Notes under the pieces: generated by a model
The model's database searches: none
The model's input: the letters and a program-made list of their open reading frames with translations, nothing else
Told to the model about the DNA's origin: nothing
Assembly: GCA_038501195.1 (NCBI GenBank)
Contig: JBBPUQ010000006.1
Span: 4,526,001 to 4,590,000 of the forward strand
Reading direction: 5' to 3'
Source of the DNA: Nemania diffusa
Taxonomy: Eukaryota > Ascomycota > Sordariomycetes > Xylariales > Xylariaceae
Length of the DNA: 64,000 nucleotides
In this document: one piece after another, positions 10,942 to 20,234 of the stretch
Layout: each line of letters starts with the position of its first letter
How positions within the stretch are numbered: position 1 is the stretch's first letter
Position numbers and translations under genes: made by a program

Positions 10942-13900
10942 TCACGCAGGCCACCCCATAGGATTAATCCCCGAGAGATCCTCCTCCAGCAACCCCATCA
11001 TGTAATTCTTCCCTGAGAACCAGTCCTCCAGCTGATTCGTCTGCGCCAGCGCCCTGCTGAGTATTTCCCCGTCCCCGTCCACAACACCCTCCATGCCGCT
11101 GCCCGCCGTCTGCACGCCCATCATAGCCATGGCGCCCTCGTCAATGGCGGGCATGAATCCCAGCTGGCTCAGGTACATGTCGAACTCGTTACTGCCAATG
11201 CCGCCAGGCACGTCCGGCTCCGCGGCCTTGGCCTCGACGTACAAGGACGCGATGTTGTACAGCACCTGGCACAGCTGGTGCAGCTTGCGCACGCTCGGCG
11301 ACACGTCGCACGCCGTCTCCAGCGAGCGCACGAACGCCGCCAGCCGCGCCAGGTCCGCCCCCGTGTCGGCGATCGAGGACCCGGAGCCGGACCCGGCGGC
11401 CTCGATGACGAGGCAGAAGATGACGATGAACGGGATGAAGGGCGAGTACAGGATCGTCCAGTGGATGTACACGATCTTCAGCGTCCGGTCCTCCTCGCCC
11501 ATGAGTGCCGTTGCTTCGAGGTGGCACGCGATCGAGGCGCGCGCCGCGTCCACGCACGCCGGCGCGAACGTCCTGCTGCTGCTGCCGCTGCTGCTGCCGG
11601 CGGGGCTGTCGGGTGGTAGGGCGCGGTAGGTTAGCGCGAGGCTGGAGAGGAAGGAGACCTCGTCCGACTTGAGCGTCAGCGCGAACATGCGCTCCTCGCT
11701 GCCGCCCGGCGCGCCCTCGAACTCGCGCAGCAGCGCCACCGTCGCCGCCATCAGGCGGTCCTGCTCCGCCGCTAGCACACGCACTTGCTCGGCACGGAGG
11801 TCGGCTGGTTGTCGCAAGGCGCCGGGGGAATACAGGCGCTCGTAGATCCGCCCGTGGACCCGCGCGTGCTGGATCCAGAGCGTCATCACCTCCTTGCCTG
11901 GATACGCGGCCTTGGCGTCGGGGGTGACGTGCGGGAGGGAGATGTCGTAGTCCTGCAGCACGGAGGCGCGGCCGAGGCGTAGGGATAAGGCCTTGTCGAG
12001 CATGTAGGTGCACCAGAAGAGCAGGGATTTGTCGGCTTTGGTTTGGGGCTTGTCGTCGGTCATGGTGTGGATTTGGTGGTAGCCGAGGTGGCGGCACACT
12101 GTGCGGAAAAGGGGGCTTTTAGTTTGATTTATTTTTATTTTTGTTTTTTTTTTTTTTTTTTTTTTTAACGGAGATGGGATGAGGTGGAAAAAAAGGGGGT
12201 CAGCGAGCAAGATAGACGTACTATGTGCGGCCCGAGACACGAGGATCCATGCCAGTGAGGCTCTCGATTCGTCGATGCAGAAAGACGCCTGCGTATATTC
12301 ATCTCGTTAGCGTATCGGTGCTTTCATGGACAATTCATAGTGTCTTCGTCGAGATAAAAATCCACGAGTGGGATGAACGGCTACGGGATCACCTACGCTC
12401 ATGAGTAAAGCCTCGATATTATCCGGCGTCGCCGGCATCATCATGTTAAGCTGCGCCAGCGCGATCTCGAGGTTCTTCTGCGACATGACGCGGCACTCCT
12501 CGTACCGCACCTTCTTGACCGGGTCCGACGCCGTCAGCGATGCCTCGAAGAAGATGTACGTGAGCCCCGCGTTGACGATGATGAAGGTCGCCTCCGACGG
12601 CGCCTCCGTTGAGAAGTACAGCTTTCGACACCGGTCCGCGAAGTGCTCGTAGTCTATGAACGTGTAGAGAATCGCGAGCATCACGGGCACGGGACCATCT
12701 GAGCCGAAGCGAAGTTAGTTAGTTACCTCTTTCAAGCGAAGATGGACGAGAGGGGGAAAGGGTGGGAGAGGAGATTGTTGTTGTTGTCGTCGAACTTACG
12801 CTTCATATCACTCAACTGCTCTTGCACAAGAGCCGTGGGGGGAAGAGGTAGGTCGCGAAGGTTCGTCCTGGAGAAACTTTGGCGACCCCGGGCAGAGTTT
12901 TCCTCAGACTCGTCTTCCGGCACGGGGTTCCTGAAACCCGCATGTGGTGACCCCACGCCCGCTATCGACCGCTGCCGGTTCCGGTTCTGCATGTTGATAA
13001 TCTGCCGCAAGGAGTTCAGCGCCGCGTCGAATTTTGGGTTGATGCTCCGGCCATCACCAAGCGTCGTCTTGCGCACTGCATCTGCCACTGAGACGAGGGG
13101 AGAAAACGTCAGTTTCGCTAGCTCCTTGTGTAGTTTACATTCTAGACGGGCAAGGGGTTGAAGTATCGTTTTTCCACTTTGAGCTCGGACACCAACGGTA
13201 CAGGGTAATCACTAGGGATGTCTAGAGTCCGGCGGAGAGTAAGCAGGAAAAGGATCTGATCAGATGGCTTACAGAATTCCGAGGCAAAGGCTGTATGAGC
13301 CGCCAGTGACGAGTTGCCTTCAAAGGGTTCTGCGTCCTCACGATCTAAGAAGGTTGTCGAAGTGTCGGCATCACCTCCTTTATCCGACGCCTCGACGCCT
13401 CGATTCCTACTGCTGGATGCAGCCGACGGTGTTCTATCAACACTCGAGGTAGACACACGCAGTGCCCTAGATCCATACGCCTGCGCATGCTGGCTGGTAG
13501 AGTTGGGTGGCGTCAGAGATTCGACGCCGGGGGTCGATCGGGTTGAGACCAACTGCTGGAGAAGATTCTCAATGCCTGCTAGACGGTCCTCTATCTGGTC
13601 GATTTTACGCTCGCTATGTGAGAGGGCGATCCGAGTTAGCAGGCTATTCTGAGAGGTCCCTCTAATTACACGCTTCTCCTACACGAGAGCAAAAGATGGC
13701 CACCCGAGGACTACGAAACAATAGCATAGGGTACTATCCCTAGTCGGGAAGGAGATGATAGGTCTCATAAAGGGGCTATACATACTACTGGCTCGATATC
13801 AGAACTCGCTGGCGCGGCTCTTTGGGTTTCTGGCCTGCGCCTGTCGAGCTACACGATCGCCTGGCGCTCCGGCAGTTGGAGCAAGGCGTTTCCTTATCAC

Positions 13901-14357
13901 AACGAATCTGTCATGAGAACGGGAATTGGCTTGTCAGTCCCGTCTCTCGCTGGGCATGCAAGACCACCTGCGAACTCTGGATTTGGCAAATCGGGTCTTT
14001 ACCTTTCTCAATCGGCACTGGTCACACTATATCGGAAACATCAGCCAAGCTCAAGTAAGTATCCTTTATACATACTATGCATTATACAGGCAAGGTGAAA
14101 GCAAGGTGCAAGGTACAGATGTGGATTATACGTATATGCAAGTGAGTCGATGCATGAATGAAGAATCTGGGTAGTGATGTGCAGCGCCGGGTGTCGATGC
14201 CGGCACCACACACGCATACACACCCACACACCACATGGCATGCATGCATAGATTTCGGGATTCTCGGGCGCCCGAGCGAGACTGGAGATACACTTACTGC
14301 TCTCCGACTTAAGGCCGGGGGAGACCCGTCATAACTCTCGGCCATTTCGGCCTCCAT
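10942..14357 (-). CDS. Zn2Cys6 fungal transcription factor with Fungal_trans (middle homology) domain
   Basis: Nuclear DNA-binding regulator; target unknown. Inferred exons on the minus strand: 14357-14298, 14026-14003, 13907-13786, 13613-13273, 13087-12800, 12698-12397, 12288-12222, 12098-10942, all phase-consistent, giving 786 residues. The zinc cluster (about residues 21-47) is built from three exons: CDQCRLRK (exon 2) and IRCDKETPCSNC then RSARRSC (exon 3), i.e. C-x2-C-x6-C-x5-C-x2-C-x6-C. A linker RVLISSQ and coiled coil YERKIDQIEDRLAGIENL follow. The regulatory domain spans exons 6-8: ILYTFIDYEHF, EALLMS joined to ASFCIDESRASLAWIL, then CRHLGYHQ and SLRLGRASVLQDYDI. The C-terminus is Gly/Ser-rich. 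Intron 7 contains a run of about 23 A on the coding strand. ATG 14357 is the first ATG after an in-frame stop. Confidence 0.88.
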
Positions 14358-14909
14358 CTTTCCTTCGCCGGTCACGGTCGTTGTCCCCGTCACTGTCACG
14401 CGTGCGCCGTGTACGTATTCGGGTCAATGGTGCATAAATAGGTATTAAGAGAAGGGAGCTGGTGGAGGCAAATCGAATAATTCAGGTGATCTCTGACAGG
14501 CCCCCTCGGTCGGTTGTCTTGTCTTCTATCTGTATCTACAGAGTACTTGTGGCTGATGAAAATAGTTACTAAAAGAAACGGAGTCCGCGGAGCCCGAAAG
14601 GGGTTAGGCTGCGCTGAGGTATATTAAGTAATCTGCTTGGGTCGTTGTACCACGCATGGGTAGTAGACTACATAGCTACATAATCTAGACTCTGAGCTGC
14701 TAAATCATTGATCTTCATCATCATCTTCATTCACCGCAAAATAGCCCTTCTTGTCGTGATGTGTTGTTACTATATCTTAAGCACATACACGTTTCAGGTT
14801 TAATTATACAGTAGATACTGCACTAAACAAACGTTTCGCCTCTAACAAGGGATCGATGTTCTTTAGCAGTAGTGCGAATAATCATTTCATAATCTGGGTA
14901 TCCTGTTCT
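14358..14909. other. Intergenic region upstream of the Zn2Cys6 gene
   Basis: About 550 bases between the F-box 3' end and the Zn2Cys6 5' end (both minus strand). It would hold the Zn2Cys6 promoter and the F-box 3' UTR. I see no gene, repeat array or RNA; a short catcatcatc run near 14715 is trivial. Confidence 0.5.
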
Positions 14910-16838
14910 TCATGTAAAATCGTAAACTAAAAGGCTCTCTCTTCTCTCGCCAGACTCTTTAAGGACAATAACCATCTCGTCATCGAAACCGACCCAGTTC
15001 CGCCGATCATCCCATTGAACGTTTAAATCTTCTAGCATAGCACGTTCCGATGCGACATCGTCACTCGTACTCGTACTCGTAGTCTTAGGAGTAGGTCGAA
15101 CCTCGATGCTCCGCCCGTTTGTCCGTCCCTCCAGCTCCCACACTCGGATCTCCTCGCCGCGGCAGCTTACACTCACCGCCTTGCCCCGTGCTGTTATTTC
15201 GGCATCGCTTATCCCTGATGTGTGACCCCAGAGCCGGATGCCCGGTGATATGGACAGCGACGACGAGCCGGATGTGCATAGATGCAGGATCAGTGTGTTG
15301 TCGGGTAGTGTTGCGAGGAGGTAGGGATGCGTGTATGACAGACTGATAGGCCCGCCCGGTTGATCATATTGGTTTTGCTCCTCGGCGCAAGACCTGGTGG
15401 TGCGCGACTGTCTAGCCGGCGACAGCGGCGGCGAGGGCATGTGTTGCGATGTTCGGTGAACGGGCAAGGTATACGCTAGTTGCGTCGTTATAATCTCAGG
15501 ACGCGACTTTAACCTCGATCTGTTACGACGTATATGGAGTTCCTGAATGCCTAGTGACCATCCTCGGATAGTAGAGAAAGTATACGCTATAGAAGCGACC
15601 GTGCTGTCTGCCGTATTCCTTAACGATAAGGCAAGAGGCGCCCGAGAGGTGTGTGATTTGAGTGAAGTGAGAAGATACGGCGCAGACAGTTCGGTGCCCG
15701 GGCCCTCTTTCTCTGCGCCCGCTCTCTCGTGCGGTATAGTTGCCTGGTCTTTCAACAGATCACTTTTGGTACATGATTCCATGCCGGATTCCCGCATAGT
15801 CTCACTTTCCGAGCCTTTCTCCGTTTCGCTGTCAGCCTCAGAGCCGGCACTATGTTCTAGGCGGTTCGATATGGGTGGGGAGAAATCAAATGTGTATAAA
15901 GATATGAGGATAGATGTAGTGGCGGTGAGTAAATAAGGGTACAGGAATGCAACGCCGATGATCTCGCCGTTGCTTGAACCCTCGTGTCTATATGTCCGGA
16001 TCATCCGCCTTTGTTCAATATATAATCGCCAGGTGCCGAAACTGCCATCTGCAAATCCGAGGGCCACGTTGAGAGTCTTCTGCCTTAGAAGCTGGCCATC
16101 TAGTGCTATGCAGCTCGGCAATGCGCACATCTCCCCCTCGTCTAAACGGGTCTGTGCCAAGAGCTGTTTGGTCTTCAGGTCCCAGGCACGGAGGCCGGTG
16201 GTCGCATCTGCGGTCACGGCGATCCCCTCCAACACCTTGACAAGCATCTTGGGCGAGTCGCTAATCCCCGGGGCGCCAGATTCGTCTCTCAGGTGTAGTT
16301 CCTCGACGGCACACTGCCCCTTGGCCCAATTATGGCGAAGTTTGTATTGTCTCTTCCAGTTGCGACTCTCTCCGTCTTCTCCGTCTGCAGCACGCATGTC
16401 TACCCATCCGCCCTTCCGGCCGTCGGCCCATATCGTCCGGCGCGAAGAATAGTGCAGCTTGCCATCTCGAGCCGAGCCGTTGCGAAAGCCGGGGAGGCGA
16501 AGGGCGCGGGGTAACACAAATCGGGAGTAGTATAATCGCTTCCAGATCTGGGAGTCGCCGGACAGATGATAGAAGCGATCTGACACGGGGGCGAGGCTCA
16601 AGAGGTCATGGAGCGGGAGAAAGGAGAGAATGCGCACGAGCAGCTCGTCGGACAAAGGCGAGATCAGATCGGGAGCGGCGGCGGTATGACGACGTCTTTT
16701 GAATGTGGTCGAGCGCGCTACTGCTTCTACTTCATCTGCGGCGACACGTTTCCGTTTTTCGGGCATCGTGGGTTCTAACAAGCATGGAGGGAGGTGTAAA
16801 TGGCTGGCAGGATAGACAACACCTGTATGGCTTGCCAT
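14910..16838 (-). CDS. F-box protein with degenerate WD/beta-propeller C-terminal part
   Basis: Probably a substrate receptor of an SCF ubiquitin ligase. Single exon, 642 residues from ATG 16838; an internal ATG at 16766 (MPEKRKRV) is an equally plausible start. A basic nuclear-localisation-like stretch (KRKRV, KRRRH) precedes the F-box (about residues 60-105: LSDELLVRILSFLPLHDLL, then APVSDRFYHLSGDSQIWK). The rest has WD-like blades such as TTGLRAWDLKTKQLL, GFADGSFGTWRLY, LWGHTSGISDAEI and EEIRVWELEG, interrupted by a Ser/Glu-rich insertion (about residues 325-375). The F-box is clear; the propeller is an inference from spaced W-D/W-L blade ends. I do not recognise a specific orthologue. Confidence 0.82.
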   Translation of the reverse strand: MASHTGVVYPASHLHLPPCLLEPTMPEKRKRVAADEVEAVARSTTFKRRRHTAAAPDLISPLSDELLVRILSFLPLHDLLSLAPVSDRFYHLSGDSQIWKRLYYSRFVLPRALRLPGFRNGSARDGKLHYSSRRTIWADGRKGGWVDMRAADGEDGESRNWKRQYKLRHNWAKGQCAVEELHLRDESGAPGISDSPKMLVKVLEGIAVTADATTGLRAWDLKTKQLLAQTRLDEGEMCALPSCIALDGQLLRQKTLNVALGFADGSFGTWRLYIEQRRMIRTYRHEGSSNGEIIGVAFLYPYLLTATTSILISLYTFDFSPPISNRLEHSAGSEADSETEKGSESETMRESGMESCTKSDLLKDQATIPHERAGAEKEGPGTELSAPYLLTSLKSHTSRAPLALSLRNTADSTVASIAYTFSTIRGWSLGIQELHIRRNRSRLKSRPEIITTQLAYTLPVHRTSQHMPSPPLSPARQSRTTRSCAEEQNQYDQPGGPISLSYTHPYLLATLPDNTLILHLCTSGSSSLSISPGIRLWGHTSGISDAEITARGKAVSVSCRGEEIRVWELEGRTNGRSIEVRPTPKTTSTSTSDDVASERAMLEDLNVQWDDRRNWVGFDDEMVIVLKESGERRESLLVYDFT

Positions 16839-16975
16839 CAACCAGCCATGCAGGTTTCGTGCACGTTGAGTCGAAGATGATAAAGAGCTGCCTGTACCTA
16901 CACAAAGTACCTACTATAATAGGTATCTAGATAGAGTTTAATGGCATTTCGGCGATATCGGAGTTAGAGTTAGCT
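16839..16975. other. Upstream region of F-box gene
   Basis: Short promoter-side spacer between the F-box start and the tandem repeat. No distinct motif is visible. Confidence 0.4.
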
Positions 16976-18692
16976 CACCGGAAAAAGCAGACCTGCAGGT
17001 CAAAAGAATGTTGTATTGGAAATGGAGGACTGGAACAGTACAGAAGTCACCGAAAACTGTAGTAGTCTCTTTACCCCCCACCTTCCTTATTACACCTTCG
17101 CACCTACCCCCCTACTCCCGGGCAAACAAGAGCCGACCCCGGCGACTTTCAAGCGAAGCCATCACTAAGTAAACAAAGCTATAATAAACGTAAACCGATC
17201 AGACTTCCAAATAGTAGAATTTGGTACTACGACTAAAGAAAAAACAACAAACACTACCTTAACCTAGAACTATACCGATGAAAAAGAGCAAAACAAAAAT
17301 ACGCATTCTTCAACTTAGAACTACACTGATAAAATAAGAAACAAATATAGAATATGCACTCTTTAACCCAAAACTACGCCAATAAAAAAGAAGCAAATAT
17401 AAAGTCGATTTTATACAGTAAAATGCTATAATATATAAAATAGTTCGTTTTTTAACATACAGAAACAAATAATATATTAACAGTAAAAAAAACATGTAAA
17501 AACAACTAAACATTATATATAAAAACAACAAAAAAACAAGTTATAAAAGCACTCACTTAGCATAAATAATAATATAAACCGCTATTAATATAACAAGTTT
17601 TTAGCTGTACAAACAGCATAATAGATTGAAATATAAAAAGCTTGAATAAATTGTAGTACATGTAATTGGTCTCGGCTACCGCAGGACACGGTACAATTAT
17701 TGCTTTACCGAAGACACCAGAATACAGACCTAACAGGCCAAAAAAATGTTATATTAGATTAAAAGGACTATAGCAGTACAGGCAAGCTAAATACTGTAAT
17801 GGTCTCACTAACCCCCCTACACCTTCCCATTACTCCTCACACCTACCCCTCTACTCCCAAGCAAACAAAAACCACCCCTAACAACTTTCAAGCGAAGCCA
17901 TTACTAAATAAACAAAGCCACAATAAACATAAACCGATCAAACTTCTAAACAATAAAATTTAATACCACAACTAAAAAAAAAAAACACAAAAAGGACTAC
18001 TTTAATTTAAAACTATATTTTTTTACTTATAAACAATTTAAAAAAGCTAATAAAAAAAAGCTAAATTATATATATTTTTTAATTTAAAACTATATTAATA
18101 AAATAAAAAACAAACATAAAATATATTTTTTAATTTAAATCACACTAATAAAAAAAAAATAAATATAAAGTTAATTTTATATAATAAAATATTATAATAT
18201 ATAAAATAGTTTATTTTTTAATATATAAAAACAAATAATATATTAATAGTAAAAAAAACATGCAAAAATAATTAAACATTATATATAAAAACAACAAAAA
18301 AATAAATTGTAAAAACATTTATTTAACATAAATTAAAATAAACTAAAATAACATTTTATTTATTTAATATAAATAATATAAAACGCTATAAAAATAACAA
18401 ATATAAACTACTATTAAAATAATATTTTTAGCTATATAAACAGTATAATAAATTAAAATATAAAAGGCTTAAATAGATCGTATATATAGTATAATATACA
18501 ATTGGTTTCGAAGTTACTACAGGACACAGTACAATTATTGCTTTACCAAAGACACTAGAATACAGACCTAACAGGCCAAAAAGATATTGTATTAGATTAG
18601 AAGGACTGTAGCAGTACAGGCAAGCTAAATACTGTAGTGGTCTCACTAACCCCCCTGCACCTTCCCATTACTCCTCGCACCTACCCCCCTAC
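16976..18692. repeat. Tandem direct repeat of about 0.74-0.84 kb (2.2 copies), RIP-mutated
   Basis: Three copies of one unit begin at 16976, 17715 and 18553; the third stops after about 140 bp at 18692. Each begins caccrga..cagacct..cagg and runs through ctaccccyctac, tttcaagcgaagcca and aaaccgatc. The copies are collinear but copy 1 keeps C and G where copy 2 has T and A, as expected from RIP. The interior of copy 2 is almost pure A/T. There is no coding potential. A 5-bp ACCGG occurs at 16977-16981 and 18691-18695, just at both ends, and could be a target-site duplication. I cannot assign the element to a family. Confidence 0.8.
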
Positions 18693-19467
18693 CGGACCGA
18701 CATTTAGCCAATCAACACGTACCTAGGTACTCTGTTTCTCATAGGTAGGAATTCATTTGCCGATAACGTGTTCTTCGCCTGGCTTTCTCGATTTCATATA
18801 TTCACCCTCCGATTTTATTGTAATACAAACCCATCCCAAATTCTGAACTACCAAGAGAGTACAAGCAAAAGTCTAGTCGCGTTCAAAGGCTCAGCCCAAC
18901 TCTGCATACTGTTTACTTATTGATGTTTGTTACCAACTCCTCGGGTTCCATGGAGACACATTGCTGTGATCCCCCATTCCGTGCGATGCGTCCCCGACCA
19001 ATTCCCAACTAAACCCTCTAGCAGTAGCGACGACGCTTCAAAGTGCCTAGTTATCCTAGACCAGTCCAACGACAGCTATCCGATTTTAGAATTGTACGAG
19101 CTGGTGTAGCTTGGAACACTGCCCAAGATGAAGTCTTAGTGGGCTATAGTTGCTCCGATGCACTGGCACTATTTCTACTAGATTATAGACTACCGCGACT
19201 AAAATAAAAACCCGGGGTTCCCGTGCGCCGAAGCAGAAGCCGTGTGGGGAAATATCTAGGTAGGTACGCGCTTCACTGTGATACTTATGACTCTACTACT
19301 TGGCTACTGCATAGAACGAGTATCCAGGCACAGGCATAGACACAGACACAGATACAGATACAGGATTAAGTAGTTTCATACCCCTTTTTGATAGCTTCTA
19401 GCCTCATTGCCTCCCCCGGTTCTAACGTCAGCTGACCATCCCGTGTGCTGTCCCCCTATCTCCCACC
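18693..19467. other. Intergenic region after tandem repeat
   Basis: About 775 bases of ordinary composition. A 60-codon frame at 18927-19109 has no domain and I do not call it. The 3' end holds a hexamer microsatellite (19339-19364) and the 3' UTR of the CDH-like gene. Confidence 0.5.
19339..19364. repeat. Imperfect hexamer microsatellite (gacaca/gataca)
   Basis: About four imperfect copies of a six-base unit, gacaca passing into gataca. Confidence 0.6.
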
Positions 19468-20234
19468 TCACGACAAAGCCGCGACATACGCGTCGAATTT
19501 GTCCGTCTTCGCAGCTGACAAGTCCAACGTAAAGCTCGCGTGAATCGTATGCTTAGCAATAGAACTAGCATTATTCGCCGGCTGCGGAGGCGGCGTGGGA
19601 GCCAATGCGTAGGCAAACTTAGCAGCCGTGTCATTCGGATTGAGCGCCGACTTCGCATTATCGGCAGTCCAGCTCGTGCAATCTCGGCACAGAGCTGTCA
19701 AAGTCCAGTGTGTGGCATTCACTGTCGAGCCCTTGAGGACCGTGTACGTCGCATTCGGGTAGGCGACCGGAGGCGTCCGAGCACTGTGAAGCGCTGTGTA
19801 AGCAATTCCGATTCTAGAAGTAATGTGGTGCAGGAATAACGCCATTGATGAAGTGAGACGTAACGAGAGAGAGTAATTTGAGACGCGTGTAAATAATCGA
19901 GAATAGACACTCGAGAGAAGACCTGTACGTACTCAGCCCATCGAGAAGAAACGACAGTCTGATTCCCATTCGCCCAGCCCACCGTAATTGGATTCTTGGT
20001 CATCTTGCCTCCCCACGCGATGGCGGCCCAACCCGCCGCTGTCTTCGGCGCTACGATCTGCAGAAGCACATCAAAGGGGTCCTTCTCGACGGTCGGCAAT
20101 GCCACCCGCACGTATAGGTCACCCGCCTTGGTCTCCGAGTAGCAGACACTCGTCGCGGCGTCACAGTACTGCGCAGCACTGGTAACGCCCGCGAGTGCTA
20201 GGCCGAATATATATATTACCGACAGGAGACCCAT
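19468..20234 (-). CDS. Secreted CDH-type cytochrome b domain protein (AA8-like), no dehydrogenase domain
   Basis: Resembles the N-terminal haem domain of cellobiose dehydrogenase, which passes electrons to lytic polysaccharide monooxygenases outside the cell. Two exons, 20234-19933 and 19783-19468, give 205 residues. The donor GTACGT and acceptor CACAG keep phase and restore SSRWAD then ARTPPVAYPNATYTVLKG. A signal peptide is clear (MGLLSVIYIFGLALAGVTSA). Family blocks are QYCDAATSVCYSE, GWAAIAWGGKM, where the Met is the likely axial haem ligand, and STVNATHWTLTALCRDC. The second ligand is probably a His in KHTIHASFTLDL. Several N-x-S/T sites are present. The protein ends soon after, with no FAD domain, transmembrane segment or cellulose-binding module. 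The family call is from similarity; ligand residues are inferred. Confidence 0.82.

Noticed and set aside
10942..12240. Reading the Zn2Cys6 gene as a 432-residue protein starting near 12240
   Set aside because: The first 45 residues include a Lys run from a poly-A intron; splice sites at 12288-12222 and 12098 join conserved protein and extend the gene to 14357.
18927..19109. 60-codon plus-strand frame
   Set aside because: No domain, no splice continuation, in a spacer between a RIP repeat and a convergent gene.
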